A DNA stretch of 64,000 nucleotides from Dicaeum eximium (taxonomy: Eukaryota; Chordata; Aves; Passeriformes; Dicaeidae): assembly GCA_013396995.1 (NCBI GenBank), contig VWZP01008131.1, forward strand, positions 434,001 through 498,000. Direction: 5' to 3'. Under the pieces are notes generated by a model. The model was not told where the DNA came from, ran no database searches, and was given only the letters and a program-made list of their open reading frames with translations. Both the position numbers and the translations under genes were made by a program. Below are positions 14,301-56,085 of the stretch, piece by piece (position 1 is the first letter of the stretch; the number at the start of each line of letters is the position of its first letter).

Positions 14301-15417
14301 CACCCAAAGCCACCACATACCACAAATAAAGAAGAATCACTTTTACTCAAGATAACCAGTCACACACCAGATAACTGTGTCACATCTGCGCGTCACAGAA
14401 TGTGCTAACTTTGAAACAAAAAAACGGCTTGTAACTCAATCAGTGCGAGGGCTCGGAAGAAATCACACAAGGCCAGCGATTAGCACAGAGAAAGTTGCAG
14501 AGCAGCTGTTTGGGGCAGCAGGCGCTGCTGCACCAGGGGCCCCACAGAGCCAATTTTAGGTTTGTGCCGCACGAGGCCGGGCAGCGCTGGCAGTGTGATT
14601 GATCCCCCCGGCCGAACTCGCACACACGCTCTGCTATATCGGGACCAGGCGGAGATGCCAGACCGAGCGCTGCTGCAGAACCTGGCGGGGCACCGAAACC
14701 ATCACACGCACGCATGGCTATTTACCAACAGCGGGTTGTGCAACAGCAGAACGAACTGAGCTAGGAGGGAGCTGGGAGCGAGGAGAGATACCCCTTAGAA
14801 TTTAGAATTCGGAATGAACGTGTTTACATTCCGCAAAGCAGACACAGATGCATCACCCGCTGCTGGCGGATTCCGCAGCGCGGGCGATGCCGCCGCTCGG
14901 AGCGCCAGGCCCGGCCCCGCCGCCCCCCGCCCGGGGCTCGGCATTGCCGGCTCATCCTGCCAACATGGCNGCGGCCGCCGCCCCCACCCCATCCGAGCCG
15001 CGAACGGGAGCAGGGCGGCGGAACGCGGCTCGGCGGGCGGCATCCAGCCCGGGAAAAAGCCGGGGAGCGGCCGCCCGGGGAAAAAGGAAGGAAAGGGAAG
15101 GAAGAAAGGGAAGCGAGGGGAAGGAGGGAAGCGTCCCGGGGGACGAGGAGATGGCATCGGGCAGATGGCAAGGCCGAGCGGGGCCCCACGCCCTTGCGCC
15201 GCTGCCCTGACGGCTCCAGCGTATTCAGGGCTATGCACCCATCCCTCCATCAATCCGTCCGTCCCTCCATCCCCCCCGCTCCCGGCCGCAGCCCTCCGCG
15301 GGGCCCCACGGATGTGCACGGCAGCACCGCCGCCTCCCCCTCCGCATTACGGCATCGGCCGCGCACCCCCGCCCGCCCCGGGCCCTGCCAGCGCGGCCCC
15401 CTCAGCGCAGCCCTCAC
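11366..15417 (-). other. KIF1B intron 1
   Basis: About 4 kb between the probable non-coding first exon and the first coding exon, with no coding exon recognised. GC content rises from about 14.45 kb toward the CpG island, as is usual in a promoter-proximal intron. The acceptor at its end is TTTTTCTCCTTAG at 11366-11378. Confidence 0.6.
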
Positions 15418-16000
15418 CTGGCGCGGCGAGTCCGCGGGACGCGGGCGGTGCGGGGTCAGCAGCCGGCGCCGCAGCGCAGCGACAAAAACCGGGCCATCCC
15501 CATCGCCGCCTCCGCCGAGGCCGGGAGACCCCCCCGCTGCCGGGAATGGAGCGGGAAGGGCGAGGGAGGGACGAAGGGGCGGGGGGAGAGCGAGGCCGCG
15601 CCGGGAGGAACGGGCGCCGCGCTCGCCTCAGCGCCGCTCCCGCACTGCCGAGCGCGGGGGGAGCGCCTCCCAGCGGGGGGAGCGCCCCGCTCCGCCAATC
15701 GCCGCGCGCCGCCCCGCCCCCTCGGCACGGCCCGCCAATGGCGCCCCGCGGAGCCCGCGCGCGCCCGCCCCCGACCTGTCAATCACAGCCGTGCCCGGCC
15801 ACAGCGGCGCCGCCCTCAGAACAGAGCCCTCCGCCGCGCAGCGGGGGCGCGCGAGGGGCGGCCCCTCACCAGCTCCAGCCAATCAGAACTCGCGATGCAA
15901 ACACGTCTGCGCCCTCGGAGCCTATCGGGAGCGGGGCCGCAGCACCGCCCGCCGCGCTGTGTCCGTGCGCGCCCCGAGCCGTGAGGGGAGGCGGGCGGAG
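14850..16000 (-). promoter_or_regulatory. KIF1B CpG-island promoter
   Basis: The block is very G+C rich and dense in CpG. It has CCAAT pentamers at 15695-15699, 15735-15739 and 15879-15883, and GC-box-like CCCGCCCC near 15711-15720. There is no TATA box. It lies directly 5' of the KIF1B exons. One ambiguous base is at 14970. Long open frames on both strands here come from base composition and are not genes. Confidence 0.75.
15418..15700 (-). other. KIF1B: KIF1B putative non-coding exon 1 (5' UTR)
   Basis: A strong minus-strand donor, CAG followed by GTGAGGG, has its last exon base at 15418 inside the CpG island, 4.05 kb upstream of the first coding exon. No start codon joins in frame to the KIF1B reading frame, so it would be untranslated. 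The right edge is a guess, because no transcription start can be read. A second donor-like site (CTG, GTGAGG) sits near 15870 and could mark an alternative first exon. Confidence 0.5.
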
Positions 16001-16376
16001 GCGGCGGGACAAGGGATAAAAACAGCTGGGACATGGGATAAAAACAGCCGGGACACCGGATAAAAACAGCCGGGACACCGGGGAATGTGCGGGGACACGG
16101 GATAGAAACAGCCGGGACACCGGGGCATGAGCGGGGAGACGGNCGGAGGCGGCGGGACAAGGGATAAAAACAGCTGGGACATGGGATAAAAACAGCCGGG
16201 ACACGGGATAGAAACAGCCGGGACACCGGGGAATGTGCGGGGACACGGGATAAAAACAGCCGGGACACGGGATAAACACAGCCGGGACACGGGATAAACA
16301 CAGCCGGGACACGGGATAAAAACAGCCGGGACACGGGATAAACACAGCCGGGACAGCCCGGGGTGTGCGGGGACAC
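15996..16376. repeat. 22-bp minisatellite upstream of KIF1B
   Basis: A tandem array of a 22-bp unit close to GGGATAAAAACAGCCGGGAC plus AC, with variants carrying GATAGAAAC or GATAAACAC and spacers of the form CGGGGAATGTGCGGGGACAC. A second-order duplication is visible: the segment beginning CGGAGGCGGCGGGACAAGGG at 15996 recurs at 16144, an offset of 148 bp. One unresolved base is at 16143. The array abuts the upstream edge of the KIF1B promoter island and ends sharply at about 16380. Confidence 0.95.
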
Positions 16377-16380
16377 GGGA

Positions 16381-17125
16381 TCTCTAATATATATTTTGTA
16401 TTGCAGTGTGAGGTTACGGTTGGACTGAAAAAGTAAATGACATATTAGTGAGGGGAAGGGAAGTCACCAAAAACTGCAGGTAGCATTTAATTAACTAAAC
16501 TAAGGATTGTCACATAACCAATATGCTTTTGTGGGGATGGATTTTTAATCCAGCTTTGCTTTTCTGTCACTCAGGTGTCCATTACCCACTGAAAGGTGGG
16601 TTTGATTCAGTTTTGTGGCCAGACACAACAGAATGGCACTTCAGCAGCTTGTATTAAAATACATTTCATAATTCTGTTCACAAATGCAGAATTTGGGAGA
16701 ACTTGCCTGAGCTCACACCTTTTAAACACTTGATACCAGCTGCCCACATCAAATTGTTTTGGCCACTTTGTCAAGCCTTTGTGTCTTGTGCAATATCTGC
16801 ATTGACATGTTTTCAGATGATAGAGGTATGCCATAATTAGACAAAACATTTCAGTAATGCACTTTGCTATTTATATTCCTCAGGTCAGAGGCTGACACAA
16901 TGGCAAAATAAGTATAAATTCAGAATAGGTGCTCAGTGGCACCTGCTTGGGAACATTCTTGGGTTTAAACTATTACTGATATCTGTGTGTGCAGAAATTT
17001 TCCACATGATTTACCAGGTTATCTCCAGATCCTAACTCACCATCAGCAAACCTGAACAAAGACACCTGATCATTTGTAATTTTTACATTTTCACTGACAC
17101 TCTTCCAAGGAAGACCAAGGAAACG
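16381..17125. other. Intergenic spacer, UBE4B 3' end to KIF1B promoter
   Basis: About 0.75 kb of ordinary AT-rich sequence between the minisatellite and the inferred UBE4B cleavage site. I see no exon, RNA gene or repeat in it. Both flanking genes are transcribed leftward, so UBE4B ends just upstream of the KIF1B promoter. Confidence 0.6.
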
Positions 17126-18361
17126 TTCTGTGCGAGTGTGTATCATTTATTGTAGTTCAAGAGAGTCAGGAATTGAACAGAAGACATGGCAAAAAACAAA
17201 TAAAAGAAAAAGAACCTTATTTTCCAACTTAATTTTAAAACACTGTGGTTTCAAATCCTTTTTAAAAAGGAAATTCAAGTATCATATGCAGGGGGCAGTA
17301 ATATAAAAATGTTTGTGAATATTTTTTTAAATTTTTTTTTTAAAAACGTAATTCTACATTTCCTGCACCCTTTCTGCTTTGGTAAGGCCAAGCCATGGAT
17401 ACAAATTGGTATGCAACATAAAAAATGACCCCTGCCCCAAACTGCAGCCTCCAAGGATAAAAGAATCTGCTCTCTGCGGCCAAGCTCCAGTGGCTCAGAA
17501 CTGTCAGTTAGCATAGATCTGCAGCATTGAAAGAATGTATTTTTTTTTTTTTTTAAGTCACTGAAATCCTGGTTTTCCCAAGCATCTCATTCACGACAGC
17601 TGTTTTAACACATTTCTATCTCAAGGCTTTTCGCAAGTACCAGAGCATCGTGATCAACAAAAAGGAAAAGGACATCTCAAGGAAAGGAAATTAAAATCCA
17701 TGTGTGAAGTCTTCGCTTTTTTGAAATTATCCTTGTGTCTAACACCAATTAAAAACCAAATAGGCAAATATGTGTAATATAAAAATACGATCCCAAGATG
17801 AACACTTTGTTGCAGGCACAGTTATCGCACAAAATATGTTCTTTTAAGGGCAGGGGAATGATTTTGATTTTCACAGGGTTTGTATTCTTTTGCATTACAA
17901 AAGAAAAAGACAGCAGTGCAGGTCTGATGGGTAGAACAAAAAGAAAGGAAGGGAAAGAGAAAAAAGTTACTTTAGCAGCAAAATGTCCAAGGTTCTAACC
18001 ACAATCAAATTAACGGATATCTGGCGGTAAAAAACAAGGTTGAAGGGATGCTGCCCTGATCCATTCATCTTTGCTAAAATAATTCAGCTGTAAAAACTCC
18101 AAAATGTGACATATTGAAGGACAGTTTGTAACATAAGTAACTTCCTAGCTTGTCCTCCGTGTTATTGACCATCGTTATCACTTAAATATATGTACAAGAA
18201 TTGAGCTGCTGCTCTCCTCGCCCACGCACTCCCGTGGTGAGCACGGCAGGTCAGTGCCAGGGCGTGCCAGTCCCCAGCAGCTCCCAGGGGTGGCTGCTCC
18301 ACTGCTGCCACAGCAGCCACGCCCCGCTCTGCCCCGGTGTGGCGCGCACTGCAAGGCAATT
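17126..18361 (-). other. UBE4B: UBE4B 3' UTR
   Basis: Sequence from the UBE4B stop codon to the inferred polyadenylation site, about 1.2 kb. It is AT-rich with homopolymer runs at about 17325-17345 and 17540-17555, and has no competing AATAAA on the minus strand between stop and signal. The exact cleavage site is inferred. Confidence 0.6.
17146..17151 (-). terminator. UBE4B polyadenylation signal AATAAA
   Basis: The plus strand reads TTTATT, which is AATAAA on the coding strand, in the context CAATAAATGATACACAC. It is the first canonical hexamer downstream of the stop at 18362. Confidence 0.6.
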
Positions 18362-49771
<31,410 letters not shown>

Positions 49772-49925
49772 CGCCTTCCTCTTAATGGTGCCCGGAGGAG
49801 GGGCGCGTTCCTCCGCCCGGCCGCGGGGCCGCTCCGAGGCAGCGCTCTCCTGCCGCCGCTGCCCCCCGGGCCGCCTCACAAGGGCATCTCCGGGGCGACC
49901 GCGCCGCGCCTCGCCCGCCGGCAGC

Positions 49926-50257
49926 NNNNNNNNNNNNNNNNNNNNNNNNNNNNNNNNNNNNNNNNNNNNNNNNNNNNNNNNNNNNNNNNNNNNNNNNNNN
50001 NNNNNNNNNNNNNNNNNNNNNNNNNNNNNNNNNNNNNNNNNNNNNNNNNNNNNNNNNNNNNNNNNNNNNNNNNNNNNNNNNNNNNNNNNNNNNNNNNNNN
50101 NNNNNNNNNNNNNNNNNNNNNNNNNNNNNNNNNNNNNNNNNNNNNNNNNNNNNNNNNNNNNNNNNNNNNNNNNNNNNNNNNNNNNNNNNNNNNNNNNNNN
50201 NNNNNNNNNNNNNNNNNNNNNNNNNNNNNNNNNNNNNNNNNNNNNNNNNNNNNNNNN
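49926..50257. other. Assembly gap (332 N)
   Basis: A run of 332 unresolved bases inside the UBE4B promoter island. Gaps in such islands usually reflect GC-rich sequence that was not read through. Confidence 0.99.
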
Positions 50258-50400
50258 GCTCGTGAGGGGCCGGGGGTCCGTGAGGGGCCCGGGAGAGGCG
50301 GGAACAAGGGCGGGAAGGGGGCAGCTGCTGCTCAGGGACGCCGCGATCCCCGGGAGGGTCAAGCTGCTGACGCCTTCTTCAGAGAGTCCGTAAATATTGA

Positions 50401-51700
50401 CCCCTTCTCAGTGACGAGTGATTGACAGTTCACAGGATCTAAATCTAAGTATTGCGAGCTGAGTAACATACCAAGGAAAAAACAAGATGCCAAGACCACG
50501 TTGAGCACTTGGTCTCGGCCTTTTCTAAGTGCAGTTTGAACAGGAGGTATTTTCTTTCCTTATTACAAACTTTTCTGCACCTAATTCTCTCAGGATACCA
50601 CAAAACATTATGTTTCTGGAAGACATTAATCTTTTTCCTCACACTCAAACTCCGCTACAGAACAAACGGCCAGGTTACGTGTAAGTACATTGTAGGCTCA
50701 CCCCCAGCTCAGCTAGTCTGAGTTATAATACACGTAGATGAAAGAGAAAAGCGTTTTTTAAAGTTGCTCTTTTGGCAGAGGGTAAAGGAATTGAGAGTTG
50801 CATCAGCAGGTTTTTAGCCCAGGATGAACAGTCACTAATAATATGACCTGAACAGCGAACCGTGCACGGGGCAGTGTGATTTGAGTCAGCAAGGGAAAGA
50901 ATCCTGTAAAAGCTGGAAAACAGGATGTTCTTAAGATGGAACTAAACTGATCCATAGGAGCTATTAGGACATATTTTCATACACACTGCAAATAATTACT
51001 TAGCAATATAATTGATCCATTTTTTAAATGCGTAGATGAGGCAGGTAGGCTATCTGGTCTTGTGTTTATATATCTTTAATGTACTTTATTGATCTAAATT
51101 TTTTTGAGCAAAATATTTTGATGACTTAACCAGGGTGCTCAGAAAGGAAACCAGTACTTGGATCATAATATATATTGCTAGTCTTTTTATAGAATAAATG
51201 TATATTGTTACCTTTGATTTTTAGATTACACTTCGTGTTTATCTCCTTGGGATTTATTTTTAAGTCCTTGTCCTTCAGGGTCATTTCTGCCTTTCTGTGT
51301 GAGGTCTCACAGCGGTTTTACTGGAGAGCACAGCTCGAGAGCAGTTTGAGGATATCCGTGTGTGACACTCGAGCCCTGGGCATGCTTAGAGCCTGCCGAG
51401 CCCCGGGCAGTCGCAGCGCGCTGCGGAAGCGCCATCCGGTGGCATAGAAAGCTCTGCCTGCTGCTGCGTTTTATTCACGGGTGTGAGCGCGGCTGCTGCC
51501 CCACCTTGTGATTTCTACTAACATAACACTCCAACAGCAATTTTGTTTTCAAGCAAGTGAAGCCACTCATGCCTCTTTGAATTGGCAGGTTTTCTTCTTT
51601 TAATTGACTTTTGATTACCTAGAGACCCAAGCCTCATCAGTTACATTCTGGGTTGGTTTTTTTTCCTCCAAAAACATATTCAAAAGCAAGGTACTTAAGA
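50401..51700. other. Intergenic spacer, RBP7 to UBE4B promoter
   Basis: About 1.3 kb of AT-rich spacer with a short GC-richer patch near 51390-51500. I recognise no exon or repeat in it. Confidence 0.6.
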
Positions 51701-51718
51701 CTAGTTTGGTTTGGGGCA

Positions 51719-51724
51719 TTTATT
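51719..51724 (-). terminator. RBP7 polyadenylation signal AATAAA
   Basis: The plus strand reads TTTATT, that is AATAAA on the gene strand, 145 bases downstream of the RBP7 stop. It is the first canonical hexamer. Confidence 0.6.
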
Positions 51725-51868
51725 AGCAAAAATCAGACCTTTAACACTGGCAACAGCAGACATTTCCTGAGCCAGACCCTTGAGACCGTTCAGGTTAACA
51801 GGAACAGGAGTCAGTTCTTGTCTGTGCAGAGCTGTCCCTGCAGGCAGCACCCAGTGCCCCACACAGAC

Positions 51869-51919
51869 TCAGGCTCTCTTGAAGACCTGCCTACAGACTT
51901 GGTTCTCACAACGGAGCTC
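51869..51919 (-). CDS. RBP7: RBP7 exon 4
   Basis: Residues 119-134, ELRCENQVCRQVFKRA, then TGA. A 51-bp terminal exon. Acceptor TTTTTTTTGGTAG. Confidence 0.92.
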   Translation of the reverse strand, partial: ELRCENQVCRQVFKRA

Positions 51920-53348
51920 CTACCAAAAAAAAGCACAAACAAACAGAAAACCCAAGAGTATAGATATCTATAGTAATCAAAGGAACTGCTTCCAGAATTG
52001 AACACAGATCCTTTGCCCTCTCTCTGGCCACGCTAATAACTTATGCTTAACATTGCGAATTTAGCTACACATTACAGTGAAACAATGAAGCTGTTTCAAA
52101 GGAGAATGTGCTCATAATGTACCGTCCATCACACATCCTACCGAGAAGGCATGTGCACACCACAACCACATTATAAATCTAGTTTTTTGCCATACAGAGA
52201 TATAATTAATAGAAATCTGATGTCAATACCAGGTGGAGGTCGTCCCCTTCAAGCCAGTGCGTCCAGCCCCTGTTCTTCTTCTCACCAGTCTGGACACAGA
52301 CAAGTTTGTCATTTTGCCAGGTTACAAGGCTCTGTAGAACAGGGAACAAAAAGGTGTTTCTGCATGTCTGTCTCAGTTCTGCAAAATAGTTGCAGAAAAT
52401 GTGCATTTTCCTGGATAAAAGAGGACCTGGATATTACCCCTGAGTGAAAGTGGCCCTCCTTGTCTATAACTCAGGCTCCTAGTGCTGTCTTGCACTAAAA
52501 ATATTATTCTTGAAACAATTTCACCTCAAGTATCTGGATTGATCACGGCATCTTAATTTTGCCACAGCCTCATATGTTCGCTCTTACCTTGCATTTTCTG
52601 TTATCCAAGCCTTTATTATCTTCATCAAACTCTTGTCCAACTTTGAATTCAAGCAAATAATCTCTGAATGTGCTAGTGGTATGGATATAAAATGAATCAC
52701 CATCTTGTTTGATCACTTTCTGAGGCTTCAGCACTTTTGCTATTTTGCGTGTTGCAAAGTCAATACCTTGGGCAGAAGGGAAAAATATCAGAGTTGTAGT
52801 TATCAGCCATTCTGGCAGCCAGGAATTAACCTTTATTTCTACCACAAGCATTTCTTACAGTAGTTTGACCTTACTGCTGTGCAGCATTTTGTAGTTTCAT
52901 TGGAACCTTTTGTTTTCTTTAAAGCTGCACATTACACAGAATAAGTCATCCTCTTGTGCATTTTACTCTTTGAAAAGCATTTTACTCTGTTGCTGCACAA
53001 TTCCTATGTAAGATTTCCAGGACTTTGAGCCAGAAGACTCTTAAAGAGAGTTGGCTTCCCCCACAGAGACACCCAAACTTGGTTTCAGACTTCACCCCCA
53101 CTTAGGAAGAGGTAAATGCCTATTCTCATCTTTTGGCAGAGGAAAGGCAATGAAAGAATTAACAAGAACTCTCTGCATTCTATACCTTAAATAGGGTGAA
53201 ATGAAGGGTCCTTAAAATTGAAGAAGACCCTTATGGGAGAAGGGAGGAAGGACAGAAGCAGATATTTTCACCTACCTAAGGCCACCATGTACCCTTCAAA
53301 GTTGTCATTGCTGACAAGGTTCCAGGTTCCGCTGAAATCCACAGGCAT
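51869..53348 (-). CDS. RBP7: RBP7, cellular retinol-binding protein (complete)
   Basis: A small cytosolic beta-barrel carrier of retinol from the intracellular lipid-binding protein family. Four exons, 53276-53348, 52588-52766, 52230-52331 and 51869-51919, give 134 residues, the length I recall for human RBP7, with the classic four-exon structure. Visible features: amino end MPVDFSGTWNLVSNDNFEGY; IDFATRKIAKVLKPQKVIKQ; EFDEDNKGLDNRKCK; and VQTGEKKNRGWTHWLEG, ending ELRCENQVCRQVFKRA. Histidine 109 stands where RBP1/RBP2 have the retinol-contacting glutamine; from recall this exchange marks the RBP5/RBP7 group and argues against RBP1. The position between NMNAT1 and UBE4B also fits RBP7. A TATA box lies about 60 bases upstream of the start and AATAAA lies 145 bases past the stop, so the whole gene is only about 1.7 kb. 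Confidence 0.93.
52230..52331 (-). CDS. RBP7: RBP7 exon 3
   Basis: Residues 85-118: SLVTWQNDKLVCVQTGEKKN and RGWTHWLEGDDLHL. Acceptor CTGTTCTACAG, donor GTATTG; both edges are phase 0. Confidence 0.95.
52588..52766 (-). CDS. RBP7: RBP7 exon 2
   Basis: Residues 25-84: GIDFATRKIAKVLKPQKVIK through DNRKCK. Acceptor TTCTGCCCAAG, donor GTAAGA; ends in phase 0. Confidence 0.95.
53276..53348 (-). CDS. RBP7: RBP7 exon 1
   Basis: Residues 1-25: MPVDFSGTWNLVSNDNFEGY then MVAL. The start follows TGGCA. Donor GTAGGT; ends in phase 1, splitting the glycine codon. Confidence 0.93.
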
Positions 53349-53407
53349 TGCCAGACAGTAGAAGGAAGATCCAGTGAAAAATGCAAATGTAGTTTTCTAG
53401 CCAGGCC

Positions 53408-53414
53408 TTTTATA
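53408..53414 (-). promoter_or_regulatory. RBP7 TATA box
   Basis: The gene strand reads CCTTATAAAAGGCC. It lies 60 bases upstream of the ATG, putting the expected start of transcription near 53384 with a 5' UTR of about 36 bases. There is no CpG island, in contrast to the neighbouring genes, which fits tissue-restricted expression. Confidence 0.7.
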
Positions 53415-55010
53415 AGGCAGCCTGTGGGTGGGATTACATCCCAGGACCTTTCTGCTGGAGGGGAAGGGTGCTCCTGCTGAGCCACTGGGTGAGAGGGTAT
53501 TTGTAGAATGGCTTCAGCTGTGCTGGAGGGAAAAGTTCACCCTGCTTGAAATCTTTGTGTGGAGCAAATGTTAATAGCCCAAGAGCCACAATGCAAGCCA
53601 AAAACTGGTTTAAACCATTGTCCATCTTGTACACTTTACAGGAACTGATTTTGTCATTACTAAGATTTCCTGCAAGTTTATTACATCTGGGGCTTTATGA
53701 TCTGAAATCCAGGTATCTGTTGACAAGGTGATGTACCCCTGTAAAGACAGGCTGTACTTGAACAGACACGGATTGATTATTAGACTGGGGATTGTATTAT
53801 ATCAACAAATTTTAAAGCAATACCTATGGCACAGAGATAAGAACTATATCATGTTGGGTTATGTCTGGAGTGAGTAGTAAACTGAAGTCAAAAAATAATC
53901 TTGTATAAATAGGAGATGTAGCTCCTGCCTTTGCTTTCTGTTCTTGACACATAAAGGAGAGCTGAAACAGGAGCTGTTCCCACTGATGCCTTATTAGACG
54001 CTATACATTGGGGCAGAACACAGGCAGTAAAGCATATGATGCAGCAGATAAGCTTCAGTGTTGGACTTCACCTTCAGCAAAGAAGTGATCGAAATCCCTG
54101 ATGACCCAGCAAAGTGTTTTGAAAAGTGAATAAAAAATGCTTGACTTTGAAGAGAAAGGACTTAGGGAATTTATAAGTGAGGAAAGAAGGCATTTAGAGG
54201 TGAGGAAACACACCTATACCTACTACATTTATTTATTTCTTTACTGACTTGTGTTAGGCTGAATTAGAAGCATAGTATTTCGCAGAGAAGCTTCCCCAAA
54301 GTTTAGCTCCGTTTTTGGAGCTGGCAGTTTGATCCATATGATTCACAGAATCATGTGAGTAGGAACTGAGGACGTCGAAGCTTCTTTCCTGTTTGCAGCT
54401 GGATATTGTTCTGTACACTAAACTAGGAATGGCACTGAGAAATGAAAATTAATGTTTCCTCTCCACTCAAATAGTAACATTTCACCCACAGTTTGGTGTT
54501 CTGAGGTTATGGTAGTAAAGCAGTGTTGCAATACTAATGAGTCTTGCCAAGCAAAGGGAAGTCAGTACTTGGTAAATCCTGTGCCAAAACTGAGATATAA
54601 CATTTTATTTTAAATTATGCAGATAGTCTGTGGTGTGGTCCTTCTTTCTGTAAATCAGTACTTAAACCTCACACAAAGACCAAAAGAGTTGTTGATTCAT
54701 GACAAGTGGCTTGCAAACCTTGGCATTCTTAATAAGGCACATAATCCAAACAAAAATGAGATAGCGGCAAATAAAGGGAGGTAGAATTCAATCACCACAC
54801 AGTCACAGTGCCTCTCTAGCTTATGTTCACATAATATAGACAATACACTGTTCAATTCAAAACCAGATTTCTAGCAGAGAAAAATTTTTTCAGCAAAGAA
54901 AAATTTTTCACTTATGATCAGTATTTATATCCTACCATATTCTCTCTAGTAACAGAAAACAATTCTGCCTATATATAATTATATTCTACTTATGGCTCAA
55001 AAGTAAAAGA
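53415..55010. other. Intergenic spacer, NMNAT1 3' side to RBP7 promoter
   Basis: About 1.6 kb of AT-rich sequence. Part may be NMNAT1 3' UTR if later polyadenylation signals (AATAAA on the minus strand near 54605 and 54228) are used. No exon or clear transposon seen. Confidence 0.5.
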
Positions 55011-55013
55011 CAC

Positions 55014-55019
55014 TTTATT
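55014..55019 (-). terminator. Possible NMNAT1 polyadenylation signal
   Basis: AATAAA on the gene strand, 650 bases past the stop and the first canonical hexamer I see. Others occur further left, so the 3' UTR length is uncertain. Confidence 0.35.
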
Positions 55020-55666
55020 ATTTGAAATAAATGTATTATTTGTAATAAAGGGACAAGTGTCTGAGAATTAGTGCAATGACACTATTATTAATTTTTATCT
55101 ATTGAATCAATGGCTTTAAACCAGTTCCTGAGGTAGGTTTGTCCTTCCATCAGAAACAGTACTGAGCTTAACATCACAGCCCTGAAAACACGAATGGAAA
55201 ACTAAAGTACAAGACATTTCTGGAAGCAAATTGCATGACAGCAAAGAAAGGCCTATCTCAAAGGCATGCAGCTCAAAGCATGCTATATACCTAGCACCAC
55301 TTCAGCCAGGAGGAAATTCTTCCAGGATAGAGCTAAATAATCTTTTTGAGGTGAACCACATGTTGACAATGAAAAAAAAACCCAACTAATCAGAACATTT
55401 TCATTTGTTTTGCTTATACATTTGCAATTTTCACGTACCGATGTGAATTCTTATACTCACTTCAGTGCACTGGGACAAAACATTAAAATGTGAAAATCTT
55501 ATTACTGGACTTGAAAAAGGTTGTGTAGGTCCAATCACTGAGTGCACCAAACCTCATTACCCACTACAGGAATTAGCCCACTATTTACCTACAAAGAGCC
55601 CCCAGCCAGCCTCTAGGAAACCCACTTTGCTGTACTGCAGTGCAGTTTTCCCCAGCAGACAGTCAG

Positions 55667-56085
55667 TCAGTTGTTGAGTGCCTGTGAGCTCCTGGGGTCG
55701 GTGGCATTTCTCTGCAAGGGAGCCAGGACCACGCCTGCATTCCTGTCCTCGCTCTCGGGGCTGTACAGCCGGTGCTGCTCGATGTACACCCGAACCACGT
55801 CGGGCACCAGGTACCGGATGCTCTGGCCCCTGCGCAGGGCCCTCCGGATCCTGGTGGAGGAAATATCATTTGGGATCCATTCTTCCACAAGGTGGATGTT
55901 ATTCTTATGTCTCCACAAAACATCCGATTCGTAGATGAATTTCTGAGCGTTGTTTCCAGCCCTACTGATACACACGAGGCCGTGTTTTTCCACAATTTCA
56001 GTGATGTCCTCCAATTTCCACAGATTGGGGATCCCAAAAGATTCCAGCATGTCACTTCCACAAAGCAGTTTAACCTGTGGGACAC
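55667..56085 (-). CDS. NMNAT1: NMNAT1 coding exon 4 (terminal)
   Basis: SVPQVKLLCGSDMLESFGIP, NLWKLEDITEIVEKHGLVCI and on to the SSTRIRR motif and stop. Acceptor TTTTCTCTTGAAG gives the phase match with exon 3; a second AG at the end of CCCACAG, 11 bases later, would break the frame. Confidence 0.94.

Noticed and set aside
14814..16019. 401-codon plus-strand open frame in the KIF1B CpG island
   Set aside because: Ala/Pro/Arg/Gly-rich composition, overlapping open frames on both strands and no family signature; typical of stop-poor GC-rich island DNA. It runs into the minisatellite.
15816..16376. Minus-strand open frames of 122-186 codons with repeated FIPCPGC-type units
   Set aside because: They are translations of the 22-bp minisatellite, not a repeat protein; open in several frames with no start context or homology.
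16001..16376. CRISPR-like direct repeat array
   Set aside because: Units are contiguous 22-mers without unique spacers, in a vertebrate genome; it is a minisatellite.
54340..54375. CR1-like end (ATTCACAGAATCATGTGAGT)
   Set aside because: Faintly resembles the tail of the avian CR1 element, but the match is too short and no body is visible; cannot support a call.
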